DNA from: Desulfobacterales bacterium
GTDB taxonomy: Bacteria > Desulfobacterota > Desulfobacteria > Desulfobacterales > JAFDCJ01
Length of the DNA stretch: 18,157 nt
Reading direction: 5' to 3'
NCBI GenBank assembly: GCA_029932495.1
Contig: JAOZPY010000015.1
Span: 1-18,157 of the forward strand
A program made the translations under genes and the position numbers. Of this stretch, positions 1 through 6,628 are shown in pieces (the first letter of the stretch is position 1; each line of letters starts with the position of its first letter). Below the pieces are notes generated by a model. The model did not search any database, was not told the DNA's origin, and saw only the letters and a program-made list of their open reading frames with translations.

Positions 1-72
1 ATTTATACCCACGTGATGGAAAAAGATTTGACGGCGGTGCAAAGCCCGCTGGATAGACTGCTGGAAAAATAA
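1..72 (+). CDS. Tyrosine recombinase (integron-type integrase-like), C-terminal end only
   Basis: Frame 1 is open from the window edge to TAA at 70-72 and encodes 23 residues. The segment begins IYTHV and ends SPLDRLLEK. In tyrosine recombinases the nucleophilic Tyr sits in such a YTHV context near the C-terminus. The trailing V-x-SPLD-x-L block resembles integron integrases (IntI family), in which MIYTHV is followed by RSPLD; XerC/XerD do not normally end this way. The Tyr at residue 2 would be the catalytic one. The rest of the gene lies outside the window, so whether it is intact, and whether an attI site or cassettes exist, cannot be seen. Cassettes would be expected beyond the 5' end of the gene, away from this window. 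The recombinase call is fairly secure; the integron subtype is inferred from a short tail. Confidence 0.7.
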   Translation: MYTHVMEKDLTAVQSPLDRLLEK

Positions 73-124
73 ACTTTTTCCGTAAACTCAGTGTCTCGAG
101 CGAAGCGGGTGGTTTATTCTTTTT

Positions 125-153
125 TTCACAATGGAGACAATCGAGTTTATTAG
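125..153 (+). promoter_or_regulatory. Possible sigma70 promoter for the ferredoxin/persulfide dioxygenase unit
   Basis: TTCACA at 125-130 and TATTAG at 148-153 are separated by 17 nt. Transcription would start about 12 nt before the ATG at 172. The -10 box is only a 4/6 match, so this is tentative. The rest of 73-171 shows nothing clear. Confidence 0.3.
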
Positions 154-171
154 TAAACCCCGAGAAACCAT

Positions 172-1335
172 ATGAATGACAACCAGCAAGTCTATATCAA
201 GCTGCAAAAACACCTGGACAAACAGCCGGTGGGATTTCCGGCCACCCGCTCGGGCGTTGAAATAAAGGTGCTGCAGCACATATTCACACCCCGGCAGGCC
301 AAGATCGCCGCTTACCTGAGCTACCGCTTCGAACCGCTTGAAACCATCTTCGAGCGGGTTGCGCATATCGTCGAATCCCCTGAAAAACTGGCCGTCTTGC
401 TGGATGAAATCCAGCTAAAAGGCGGGCTTGAATCCAGGGTCCGGGCTGGCAAAAAGTACTATTGCAACTCTCCTTTCGTGGTGGGGATGTACGAAATGCA
501 GCTGGAGCGGCTGACTCCCGAATTTATCAAGGATTTCGCTGAATACACCGCGGACCGCAAGTTCGGCATCGAATTTTTGAGCACCGAACTGCCCCAGATG
601 CGCACCATCCCCATCGCCAAAAGCATTGAGGCGCACCAGCAGGTGAGCACGTTCGATGAAGTCAGCGCCTTGCTGCATCAGGCCGAAGGACCCTTTGCCA
701 TCCTGGAATGCATCTGCCGCAAGAAAAAAGCCCTGGAGGGCAAGCCCTGCAAGGTAACAGACCGCAAAGAAACCTGCCTGGCCCTGGACGACATGGCCCA
801 GACCGCCCTGGGGGGCCATATCGCCAGGGAAATTACCCGAGACGAGGCCCTGGCGATCCTCGAGCAGAATCAGAAGGATGGACTGGTTTTGCAGCCGTCC
901 AACACCGAAAAGGTTGAGTTTATCTGCTCCTGCTGCGGCTGCTGCTGCGGGATGCTGAGCATCCACAAAAGCCTTCCCAAACCACTTGACTTCTGGGTCT
1001 CTAATTTTTACGCGGTTGTGGATGCGGATGCCTGCAATGGATGTGGTATCTGCCAGAAGCGCTGCCAAGTGGGGGCGATCCGGGTGGCTGCAAAAAAACA
1101 GCCCGCCGTGGTCAATCTGGACCGTTGCATTGGCTGCGGGGTCTGCGTGCCGGGCTGCCCGCAAAACGCCATCACACTTCAAAAAAAGCCAAGCGAAATC
1201 AAACCGCCTGAAACACGGCAGCAGCTTCATGAAATTATCATGGCTAACAAGAAGGGCCGCTGGAAAAAACTCAAGCTGACCGGCAAGCTCGTTGTAGACG
1301 CAATTCGAACCGGACAAACCGGTCTGTTTAAATGA
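172..1335 (+). CDS. Cys-rich 4Fe-4S ferredoxin-domain protein
   Basis: A 387-residue, probably cytoplasmic iron-sulfur protein. Residues 1-170 are cysteine-poor, mostly helical-looking and may form a winged-helix-like domain. Next comes an unusual cysteine set: CIC at 180-182, Cys193, Cys202, then a CSCCGCCC cluster at 252-259. A two-cluster ferredoxin domain follows, with CNGCGICQKRC (288-298) and CIGCGVCVPGCP (319-330), each able to bind one [4Fe-4S] centre. The extra cysteines could hold a further metal centre. A basic tail follows (KKGRWKKLK). It sits 54 nt upstream of the persulfide dioxygenase on the same strand, so co-transcription is likely and an electron-transfer role linked to sulfur metabolism is possible. 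The Shine-Dalgarno before the ATG is weak (CGAG). I recognise the ferredoxin domain but not a named function; redox partners are unknown. Confidence 0.85.
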   Translation: MNDNQQVYIKLQKHLDKQPVGFPATRSGVEIKVLQHIFTPRQAKIAAYLSYRFEPLETIFERVAHIVESPEKLAVLLDEIQLKGGLESRVRAGKKYYCNSPFVVGMYEMQLERLTPEFIKDFAEYTADRKFGIEFLSTELPQMRTIPIAKSIEAHQQVSTFDEVSALLHQAEGPFAILECICRKKKALEGKPCKVTDRKETCLALDDMAQTALGGHIAREITRDEALAILEQNQKDGLVLQPSNTEKVEFICSCCGCCCGMLSIHKSLPKPLDFWVSNFYAVVDADACNGCGICQKRCQVGAIRVAAKKQPAVVNLDRCIGCGVCVPGCPQNAITLQKKPSEIKPPETRQQLHEIIMANKKGRWKKLKLTGKLVVDAIRTGQTGLFK

Positions 1336-1389
1336 TCACCAGAACCCTAACGGCGCATTCTAATCTCAGAATGACAAGGAGGTATCATC

Positions 1390-2769
1390 ATGTATTTCAA
1401 ACAATTCACTGTTGAGGGCATGGGCTGTCTTTCCTACCTCATCGGCTGTCCCCAGGGCAGGGTCGCCTGTGTGGTGGATCCCAAGCGGGATGTGCAGGAC
1501 TACATCGACCTGGCCCGTGAAAACGACATGCAAATCACCCATGTCTTTGAAACCCACGTTCACGCTGATCACGTCAGCGGCAACCAGGAGCTGCATTCTC
1601 GAACCGGGGCTCAGATCTGTCTCATGGAAGGCACCCCCGTCGATTTCGAGCATACCGAATTGAAAGAAGGCCAGGTGATGACCTTCGGCAATGCCAGACT
1701 CGAGTTTCTGAAAACACCGGGACATACCCCCAATTCCATGTCAATCCTGGTCACGGATACTTCACGCAGTGAAAACCCCTGGCTGGTGCTCACCGGGGAT
1801 TGTCTCTTTGTCGGTGATATCGGCCGACCCGACCTGGCCGGTGAAGAACTGCTCGATGAGCAGACCCAAAACCTGTACAACTCTCTTCACAAAAAACTGG
1901 GTGTGTTGCCGGCCAGCCTCGAGGTCTTTCCCGCCCACGGGGAGGGGTCGCTGTGCGGCAAGGGGATGAGTTCCAAGTCGAGTTCGACCCTCGGGTTTGA
2001 AAAAAGCAGCAATCCGGTTTTAAGTCTCAGCGCCGAGGATTTTACCCGGCAGGTAAAGCAGGGTTTTCCGGAACGGCCCAAAAGCTTTACCCATATCATC
2101 AATACCAACAAAAAGGGTCCGCCGCTTCTGGATCGCTGCCCGATCATCAGGGACATGAGCCCGCAACAGGTCCAGGAGCAAGTGCAGCGCGGCGCCTTGA
2201 TTCTGGACACCCGGGATACGGCCGCTTTCGGCGGGGTGCACATTCCCGGCTCCATCAACATCGGGTTTGCCCTGCAGACGGCCAACTGGATCGGCATGGT
2301 GATCGAGCCGGAGGCCGAACTGATCCTGATTGTCACGGATCAAAAAGCCTATGAGGACATGACCGTACAGCTTCACAGAATCGGCTATGACAATATTATC
2401 GGCTATCTGTATGGCGGACTGGCCGTCTGGCAGGAAGCGGGATATCCCATTGATCACCTCTGGCAGATCTCAGCTGAAAAACTGCACAACAAGCTTCAAA
2501 GCGGCAAATACGATTATCTGTACGACGTGCGGACACCGGCTGAATGGGCCACCGGGCACATTGAACAGGCCCGGCACCTGCCCCTGACAGCCCTGCTCAA
2601 AAAAGCGCCGGACATCCCGCAGGACAAAGAGGTGATCGTCACCTGCGGTGTCGGCTACCGGGGCAATATTGCAGCAAGCTTTCTGCAAAACCAGGGTTTC
2701 CAACATGTGCACAGTCTTGCCGGCGGTATGAAAGCCTGGATAAACAGCGGACGGCCAACAATCGCGTAG
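1390..2769 (+). CDS. Persulfide dioxygenase-rhodanese fusion (CstB-like)
   Basis: This 459-residue protein has an N-terminal metallo-beta-lactamase domain (about 1-245) and two rhodanese-homology domains. Metal ligands expected for ETHE1/CstB-type non-haem Fe(II) persulfide dioxygenases are visible: HVHADH at 56-61, His112, Asp137, His183. The first rhodanese domain (about 255-355) has TDQKAYE where the catalytic loop should be, with Asp317 replacing the Cys, so it is probably inactive. The second (about 360-455) keeps CGVGYRG with Cys419. This order, dioxygenase, pseudo-rhodanese, active rhodanese, and the length match CstB-type enzymes, which oxidise low-molecular-weight persulfides to sulfite and transfer sulfane sulfur to give thiosulfate. 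A strong AAGGAGGT (1376-1383) precedes the ATG by 6 nt. Likely second gene of a unit with the ferredoxin protein. The reaction needs O2, so in a presumed anaerobe it would serve oxygen or sulfide stress. Family call is firm; physiology is inferred. Confidence 0.92.
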   Translation: MYFKQFTVEGMGCLSYLIGCPQGRVACVVDPKRDVQDYIDLARENDMQITHVFETHVHADHVSGNQELHSRTGAQICLMEGTPVDFEHTELKEGQVMTFGNARLEFLKTPGHTPNSMSILVTDTSRSENPWLVLTGDCLFVGDIGRPDLAGEELLDEQTQNLYNSLHKKLGVLPASLEVFPAHGEGSLCGKGMSSKSSSTLGFEKSSNPVLSLSAEDFTRQVKQGFPERPKSFTHIINTNKKGPPLLDRCPIIRDMSPQQVQEQVQRGALILDTRDTAAFGGVHIPGSINIGFALQTANWIGMVIEPEAELILIVTDQKAYEDMTVQLHRIGYDNIIGYLYGGLAVWQEAGYPIDHLWQISAEKLHNKLQSGKYDYLYDVRTPAEWATGHIEQARHLPLTALLKKAPDIPQDKEVIVTCGVGYRGNIAASFLQNQGFQHVHSLAGGMKAWINSGRPTIA

Positions 2770-2797
2770 CTGGGGCCGCCGGCATCGCACCCGGTTG

Positions 2798-2829
2798 AAG
2801 ATCCCCCGCAACAGGCTGTGGGGGATCTT
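2798..2829. terminator. Hairpin terminator between convergent genes
   Basis: A perfect 10-bp stem (AAGATCCCCC at 2798-2807 with GGGGGATCTT at 2820-2829) encloses a 12-nt loop. It lies between the dioxygenase stop on plus and the YIP1-type gene stop on minus, so it may end transcription from both sides. The U-tract is short on both strands, but the stem is strong. Confidence 0.7.
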
Positions 2830-2857
2830 TCCGGCAAATCCAAGCATCAATTTTACT

Positions 2858-3400
2858 TCACGCGCCTGCTGGTTGGGCCCCAAATCCCCCGAGCAATGAA
2901 AAAATGATCCAGAACAGGGCCATCTGGATGATCCAACCGATGATGCAGACACCAACTGCGCGCAGGGTGCTCTTGTAATCAAGGGCCTGCCGGACAGCGA
3001 TCACCATGGCGACCAGCATCCAGATTCCGCATACAACAAAAATGATTGAGCTCAAAAAAGGAATGATTCCCAGGATGCGCAACAGACCCGGTGAACTCGA
3101 AAAACCGATGGTCCGCAAAAGCTCACCGTAATCAGCTTTTGTCTGTGGTTCCGGCAGCATTTTTGTGCCCACAAAATAGGTGACATACGCCCAGATAAAC
3201 CATCCGATCAAAGCGCCCACCGTTCCAATGATCAGTCCATTGAGCCCGGCGGTGACAAGGCTGCCCACACCGGCGGCCACACTGGACAAAATCACCACGC
3301 CCACGGCCTGCCCCATGGCTTTTTTATCAGCTTCGACCTCTTCATACAGATTGACATCCAGTTTGGCGGCCCGGATCAGCCGATCAATAAAACTTGACAT
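2858..3400 (-). CDS. YIP1-family integral membrane protein
   Basis: A 180-residue protein with a short polar N-terminus (MSSFIDRLIRAAKLD, then an acidic/basic stretch to about residue 30) and about five hydrophobic segments, roughly 32-50, 54-78, 103-125, 127-137 and 147-173. The arrangement, with a cytosolic amphipathic start and a polar loop containing YGELLRTIGFSSSPGLLRIL before the third segment, is typical of bacterial YIP1-domain proteins. These are membrane proteins of unknown biochemical role. The start is supported by AAAGGA about 8 nt upstream on the minus strand. It is transcribed divergently from the potassium channel and converges on the dioxygenase gene, sharing a hairpin terminator with it. 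No catalytic motif is visible, so only the family and location can be stated. Confidence 0.75.
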   Translation of the reverse strand: MSSFIDRLIRAAKLDVNLYEEVEADKKAMGQAVGVVILSSVAAGVGSLVTAGLNGLIIGTVGALIGWFIWAYVTYFVGTKMLPEPQTKADYGELLRTIGFSSSPGLLRILGIIPFLSSIIFVVCGIWMLVAMVIAVRQALDYKSTLRAVGVCIIGWIIQMALFWIIFSLLGGFGAQPAGA

Positions 3401-3561
3401 TTTGATAATCCTTTCAAAAAGTGTATACTATTTTTAAACTCTGACGGTCCGCTGTCGTATTTTAACCCAGGACTAAAGCAGATGCAACGGGATTTTCTGC
3501 CTTCAAGGCAAAAAAGCAGGGATACGCCCGTCTTGGGGCGCGGGGGAAAGGTTGCGGTTAT

Positions 3562-4380
3562 ATGAAAAACAACAACGCTTCAAACCGATTACAACGTAAG
3601 CTGCATGAAATTATATTCGAGGCGGACACCCCGGCAGGCAAACTGTTTGATGTCCTGCTGATCGTCTCGATTGTGATCAGCGTCGTGCTGGTGATGCTTG
3701 ACAGCATAAGCAGTATCCGACAGAGCTATGGCGACCTTCTTTACATGGGAGAATGGGTCTTTACCATTCTTTTCACCATCGAGTACATCCTGCGCCTGTA
3801 CAGTGTCGGTCAATCCCGTTCCTATGCAACCAGCTTCTTTGGGGTGGTGGACCTGATGGCCGTCGTGCCGACTTATTTGAGTATTTTATTTCCAGGCAGT
3901 CAATATTTTATGGTCATCCGCATACTGCGCGTGCTGCGTATTTTCAGGGTCTTGAAGCTGGTGCAATACCTTGGCGAGGCCCGGTTGTTGATGCAGGCCT
4001 TGCGTGCCAGCCGTCGCAAGGTGACCGTCTTTTTATTTGTCGTCCTCACACTGGTCGTTGTCTTTGGCTCTTTGATGTACATCATCGAGGATTCACAAAG
4101 CGGCTTTACCAGCATTCCCCAGAGCATCTACTGGGCCATTGTAACCCTGACGACGGTCGGTTACGGCGATATTTCACCCCAGACGGGCCTTGGCCAGACC
4201 CTGGCAGCTCTCATCATGATTATCGGCTATGCGATCATCGCCGTGCCCACCGGCATCGTCACTGCTGAACTGGCCCAGGTGTATAAAAAAAATATCTCCA
4301 CCCAGGCCTGTCCGCAATGCAGCGCCGAGGGCCATGACCCTGATGCCGTGTACTGTAAATATTGCGGTTCAATATTATAG
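3562..4380 (+). CDS. Voltage-gated K+ channel (Kv type) with C-terminal zinc ribbon
   Basis: A 272-residue six-helix ion channel subunit that should assemble as a tetramer in the inner membrane. S1 is about 28-48 and S2-S3 lie between 58 and 108. S4 is the voltage sensor, with regularly spaced Arg120, Arg123, Arg126, Arg129 and then Lys132. S5 is about 153-175. The pore loop carries the K+ selectivity filter TVGYGD (198-203), followed by S6 (about 212-237). After S6 comes a short linker and a compact CPQC-x11-CKYC motif (Cys250, 253, 265, 268), a rubredoxin-like zinc ribbon that most small bacterial Kv channels lack. GGAAAGG lies about 12 nt before the ATG. The gene diverges from the YIP1-family gene. 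The channel class is certain from the filter and S4; the gating role of the zinc ribbon is inference. Confidence 0.93.
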   Translation: MKNNNASNRLQRKLHEIIFEADTPAGKLFDVLLIVSIVISVVLVMLDSISSIRQSYGDLLYMGEWVFTILFTIEYILRLYSVGQSRSYATSFFGVVDLMAVVPTYLSILFPGSQYFMVIRILRVLRIFRVLKLVQYLGEARLLMQALRASRRKVTVFLFVVLTLVVVFGSLMYIIEDSQSGFTSIPQSIYWAIVTLTTVGYGDISPQTGLGQTLAALIMIIGYAIIAVPTGIVTAELAQVYKKNISTQACPQCSAEGHDPDAVYCKYCGSIL

Positions 4381-4544
4381 CCGCCGGCGATCTAATACCA
4401 TCCGGTTTCCTTCGCAGTGCTGGTGATCGCGTCAACTTCGCCCTGGGTTAAAAACTGCGCTTCGTAAGTCACGTCAAACAGGTCGCAAAATTTATGTTAA
4501 ATATTTGACCAATTCATGGCAAACTTGAAAATAGGTGATTATGC

Positions 4545-4572
4545 TTGACATCCAAAACGCGCATATTATTAT
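4545..4572 (+). promoter_or_regulatory. Sigma70-type promoter of thioredoxin copy 1
   Basis: A perfect -35 TTGACA (4545-4550) and TATTAT (4567-4572) are 16 nt apart, giving a start near 4579 and a leader of about 43 nt before the ATG at 4622. This promoter lies outside the duplicated segment, so thioredoxin copy 2 lacks it. Apart from this, 4381-4621 shows no gene. Confidence 0.65.
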
Positions 4573-4603
4573 TTACAAAGATTTTTTTTAACCATACTTA
4601 ACA

Positions 4604-5021
4604 GCAAAGGAACATGCAAACATGGCAACAATTGAGCTTACAACGGACAACCTGGAGTCTTCTATTGAAAACAGCGATATCTTGCTGATCGATTTTTGGG
4701 CGGAATGGTGCGGCCCATGCAAAATGTTTGGGCCTATTTTCGAAAAGGCCTCGGAACAATACCCTGATATTGTCTTTGCCAAATGCAACACGGAGATTCA
4801 GCAGCAGGTGGCGGCTTCCTTTGGCATCCGCTCCATCCCGACACTGGCCGTTTTCAGGGAAAAAATACTGGTATTTCTGCAACCGGGTGCGCTGCCTGAA
4901 CAGGCGCTGCTGGAAATAATTCAAAAGGTTAAAGAACTCGATATGGATCAGGTCAGGAAGGATATTGCCGAGCAGGAAAAAAAGAACAGCGCCGGCGCTT
5001 AATTTTCAGCCTGGTTAGATA
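4604..5021 (+). repeat. Exact 418-bp direct repeat, copy 1
   Basis: Identical at every base to 13522-13939 (constant offset 8918). It covers the ribosome-binding region, the whole thioredoxin gene and 19 nt after its stop codon. Identity ends at 5022 (t against g) downstream and at 4603 (a against g) upstream. Confidence 0.97.
4622..5002 (+). CDS. Thioredoxin, copy 1
   Basis: A 126-residue cytoplasmic thiol-disulfide oxidoreductase. The active site WCGPC has its cysteines at residues 30 and 33, inside DFWAEWCGPCKMFGP. The cis-proline loop is SIPT (Pro73). An extra Cys lies at residue 55 (FAKCNTE). It is longer than a typical thioredoxin of about 105-110 residues because of a charged helical tail of about 20 residues (KELDMDQVRKDIAEQEKK). 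AAAGGA precedes the ATG by about 9 nt, and a good promoter lies upstream. The nucleotide sequence is identical to a second copy 8.9 kb away. Sampled G+C (about 48%) is closer to the upstream backbone than to the A+T-richer insert that follows, so this is plausibly the resident copy. Confidence 0.93.
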   Translation: MATIELTTDNLESSIENSDILLIDFWAEWCGPCKMFGPIFEKASEQYPDIVFAKCNTEIQQQVAASFGIRSIPTLAVFREKILVFLQPGALPEQALLEIIQKVKELDMDQVRKDIAEQEKKNSAGA

Positions 5022-5125
5022 TAAATTGTTTACCTCAACATTGCACAAATGACATGGCAAACATTATCGAATGATCGGTCCTAACAAACGCTATTCAAGC
5101 CTAAACAGCATGTTGTGGATAGCAG

Positions 5126-5157
5126 CCGATGTGAATTCAAGGGATCGGGGCTTTTTT
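5126..5157 (+). terminator. Weak possible terminator after thioredoxin copy 1
   Basis: CCGAT (5126-5130) can pair with ATCGG (5144-5148), followed by GGC and a run of six T (5152-5157). It lies inside the MITE-like element. The stem is only 5 bp, so the call is tentative. Confidence 0.3.
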
Positions 5158-5202
5158 GCCATGTTGCTGGCCCTTTCAAGCCCCGCGATAGCACTCCTGC
5201 GG

Positions 5203-5300
5203 GAAAGCCGGAGGGCTTCAGATCCTGCGTTGTCAAGACTTTAAAGTATGCTTATACGTCTTCATCCTCGACGCTCTGGCTGTGAAGCCCTCCGACTTTT
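5203..5300. repeat. Inverted repeat inside the nested insertion
   Basis: CGGAGGGCTTCA (5209-5220) is exactly complementary to TGAAGCCCTCCG (5283-5294). Pairing continues outward across one mismatch to about 5203 and 5300. The arms enclose about 62 nt. This is the main structured part of the extra sequence interrupting element 1. Confidence 0.7.
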
Positions 5301-5318
5301 GCAACATTAGGGTTTGTA

Positions 5319-6515
5319 CTAAAATTCTATATGTATTTCTTGCTGTGAATGCGGTAAAACTTCAAAAAAATCTATCCAGACATAGATAGAGCATTCATCT
5401 GTTTTCCAATAGCTGTTGACACTTTCCCCATTAACGAAAACTTTTTGGGGGGTTGTTTTCCCGCGCATACGGACTCCTACTGTAAGCCCATTTTCAATCA
5501 TTTTTTCACCCGAATATTTAAAAATTATATCCACTGAATTTTTATCAAGCATTTTTCGATACGGATTATAGGGCTGCTCAAAATTGTGTCGATTCAACCA
5601 TAGTTCCTTTCGAGAGGCCCGTCTTTCTGAGCTTGTTTTCCCGTATGGCCTGATTGAGGCCAGAAAATCACCACAAATTATACGATTGGGGTAGCCCGGG
5701 TAATATTCCCATGGAAAAGTTTGTAAACCCATTTCAAGTAATGCCTGGATGACTGAAAGCCCGCTTTGGGCGGTTTCTTCAGGGCTTAATACGTAATGAT
5801 TGACCTCAACGCCAAAGGTTAATGAATGAAATGCATCGTAAAAAACGCGGTTAGCATAATTATTAAAGCCCGATTCCCTTAATTTACCAACGATTGCTCT
5901 TAAATTTTTATAATATTCGGTCGTATGCAAAAGAAAAGGAAATCCGGCTACTGACGCTCCCTCAATCATCTTATCAGCCATTTTTCTTAAAACGAGAGCG
6001 TCTTCACCCTCATTGGCGTTCTCATCAACAACAACAGCTTCTAATCCCCCCCAGTTAAAACCGTTCTTTTTTTCTCCGACACTATGAACATCAACAACAA
6101 CATCGGGGATATATTTTAGGCCAAATTCTATAAAGGAATCTTTTTCAAAAGCGGACAATCGATCAACGGGCAGCCCAAATTTTTTCTTGAAACAACCATC
6201 AGGATTTGCCGTGGGAACGATTAAAATATGCTGGGCTTTCAAGTAGTGGGCGGCTTCCGGTAAAGCCAACCATTGAAGTAGCGCATTCCCAACAACGTTA
6301 GTCCCTATTTCATCACCATGTCTTCCAAGGATAATTAAAACAACTTCTTTATTTTCAATGGGAAGATTTCTATCTGTTATTTCAACAGCTTGAACATCCC
6401 TTCCCTCATTTGACCGGCCTATTGTCTTTAATAAAACAATATCCTGGTTTTGATCAGCAAATTCTGATATCCAGCCCATCAACTCTGAATAAGCCAAAAA
6501 AGAAGACTGTCCCAT
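5319..6515 (-). CDS. M14-family zinc carboxypeptidase-like hydrolase
   Basis: A 398-residue protein of the M14 (carboxypeptidase A / succinylglutamate desuccinylase-like) superfamily. Zinc ligands are visible as RHGDE (His66 and Glu69) and VDVHS (His144). PTANPDG (101-107) matches the NPDG substrate-loop motif of the family, and GVEVNHY (Glu237) is a candidate for the catalytic glutamate. A C-terminal part from about residue 300 looks beta-rich. No signal peptide is seen, so action is probably cytoplasmic. An upstream in-frame TTG at 6551 exists, but GGAG (minus strand, plus 6525-6528) lies 9 nt before the ATG at 6515, which I prefer. It is last in the operon, downstream of the TRAP importer, suggesting hydrolysis of an imported amide- or peptide-like substrate. 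Substrate unknown; a deacylase of an N-acyl compound is equally possible. Confidence 0.78.
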   Translation of the reverse strand: MGQSSFLAYSELMGWISEFADQNQDIVLLKTIGRSNEGRDVQAVEITDRNLPIENKEVVLIILGRHGDEIGTNVVGNALLQWLALPEAAHYLKAQHILIVPTANPDGCFKKKFGLPVDRLSAFEKDSFIEFGLKYIPDVVVDVHSVGEKKNGFNWGGLEAVVVDENANEGEDALVLRKMADKMIEGASVAGFPFLLHTTEYYKNLRAIVGKLRESGFNNYANRVFYDAFHSLTFGVEVNHYVLSPEETAQSGLSVIQALLEMGLQTFPWEYYPGYPNRIICGDFLASIRPYGKTSSERRASRKELWLNRHNFEQPYNPYRKMLDKNSVDIIFKYSGEKMIENGLTVGVRMRGKTTPQKVFVNGESVNSYWKTDECSIYVWIDFFEVLPHSQQEIHIEF

Positions 6516-6628
6516 ATTCATTAGCTCCAAAATCATTACCAGTAAGAACAAGTATAATAATTTCTATGCTATTTGCTCTCTATTATTTTGGAAAAGCCAC
6601 CCCATTAATGCGATTATCCGCTAACGGG

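Larger units (their letters stand above)
5033..5312 (-). mobile_element. MITE-like element 1, interrupted by a nested insertion
   Basis: The first 31 bases (5033-5063) match the reverse complement of 16191-16221 at 27/31 positions. Bases 5131-5166 match the reverse complement of 16089-16124 at 32/36. The distance between these blocks is the same as in element 2 to within one base, and the middle is diverged. The expected far end, GCAACATTAGG, appears only at 5301-5311, after about 130 extra bases. Flanking GTTTA (5028-5032) and GTTTG (5312-5316) may be a decayed 5-bp target duplication; end positions are uncertain by 1-2 nt. This element fills most of the gene-free stretch 5022-5318. Confidence 0.65.

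Noticed and set aside
63..81. GGAAAAA/TTTTTCC inverted repeat at the end of the recombinase gene
   Set aside because: It is only a 7-bp A/T-rich stem overlapping the stop codon; too weak to call a terminator.
415..1317. 300-codon open frame on the minus strand
   Set aside because: It lies antisense to the clearly real ferredoxin gene, has no ribosome site and no family motifs.
5080..5100. CTAACAAACGC with nearby TCAAG, reminiscent of integron attC/VCR ends
   Set aside because: No matching GTTRRRY partner with the proper folded spacing was found, and the region is better explained as the interior of the MITE-like element.
5091..5162. 23-codon minus-strand frame starting MAKKPRS with AAAGGG upstream
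   Set aside because: It lies inside MITE-like element 1; the matching part of element 2 has an early stop and a shifted frame, so coding is not supported.
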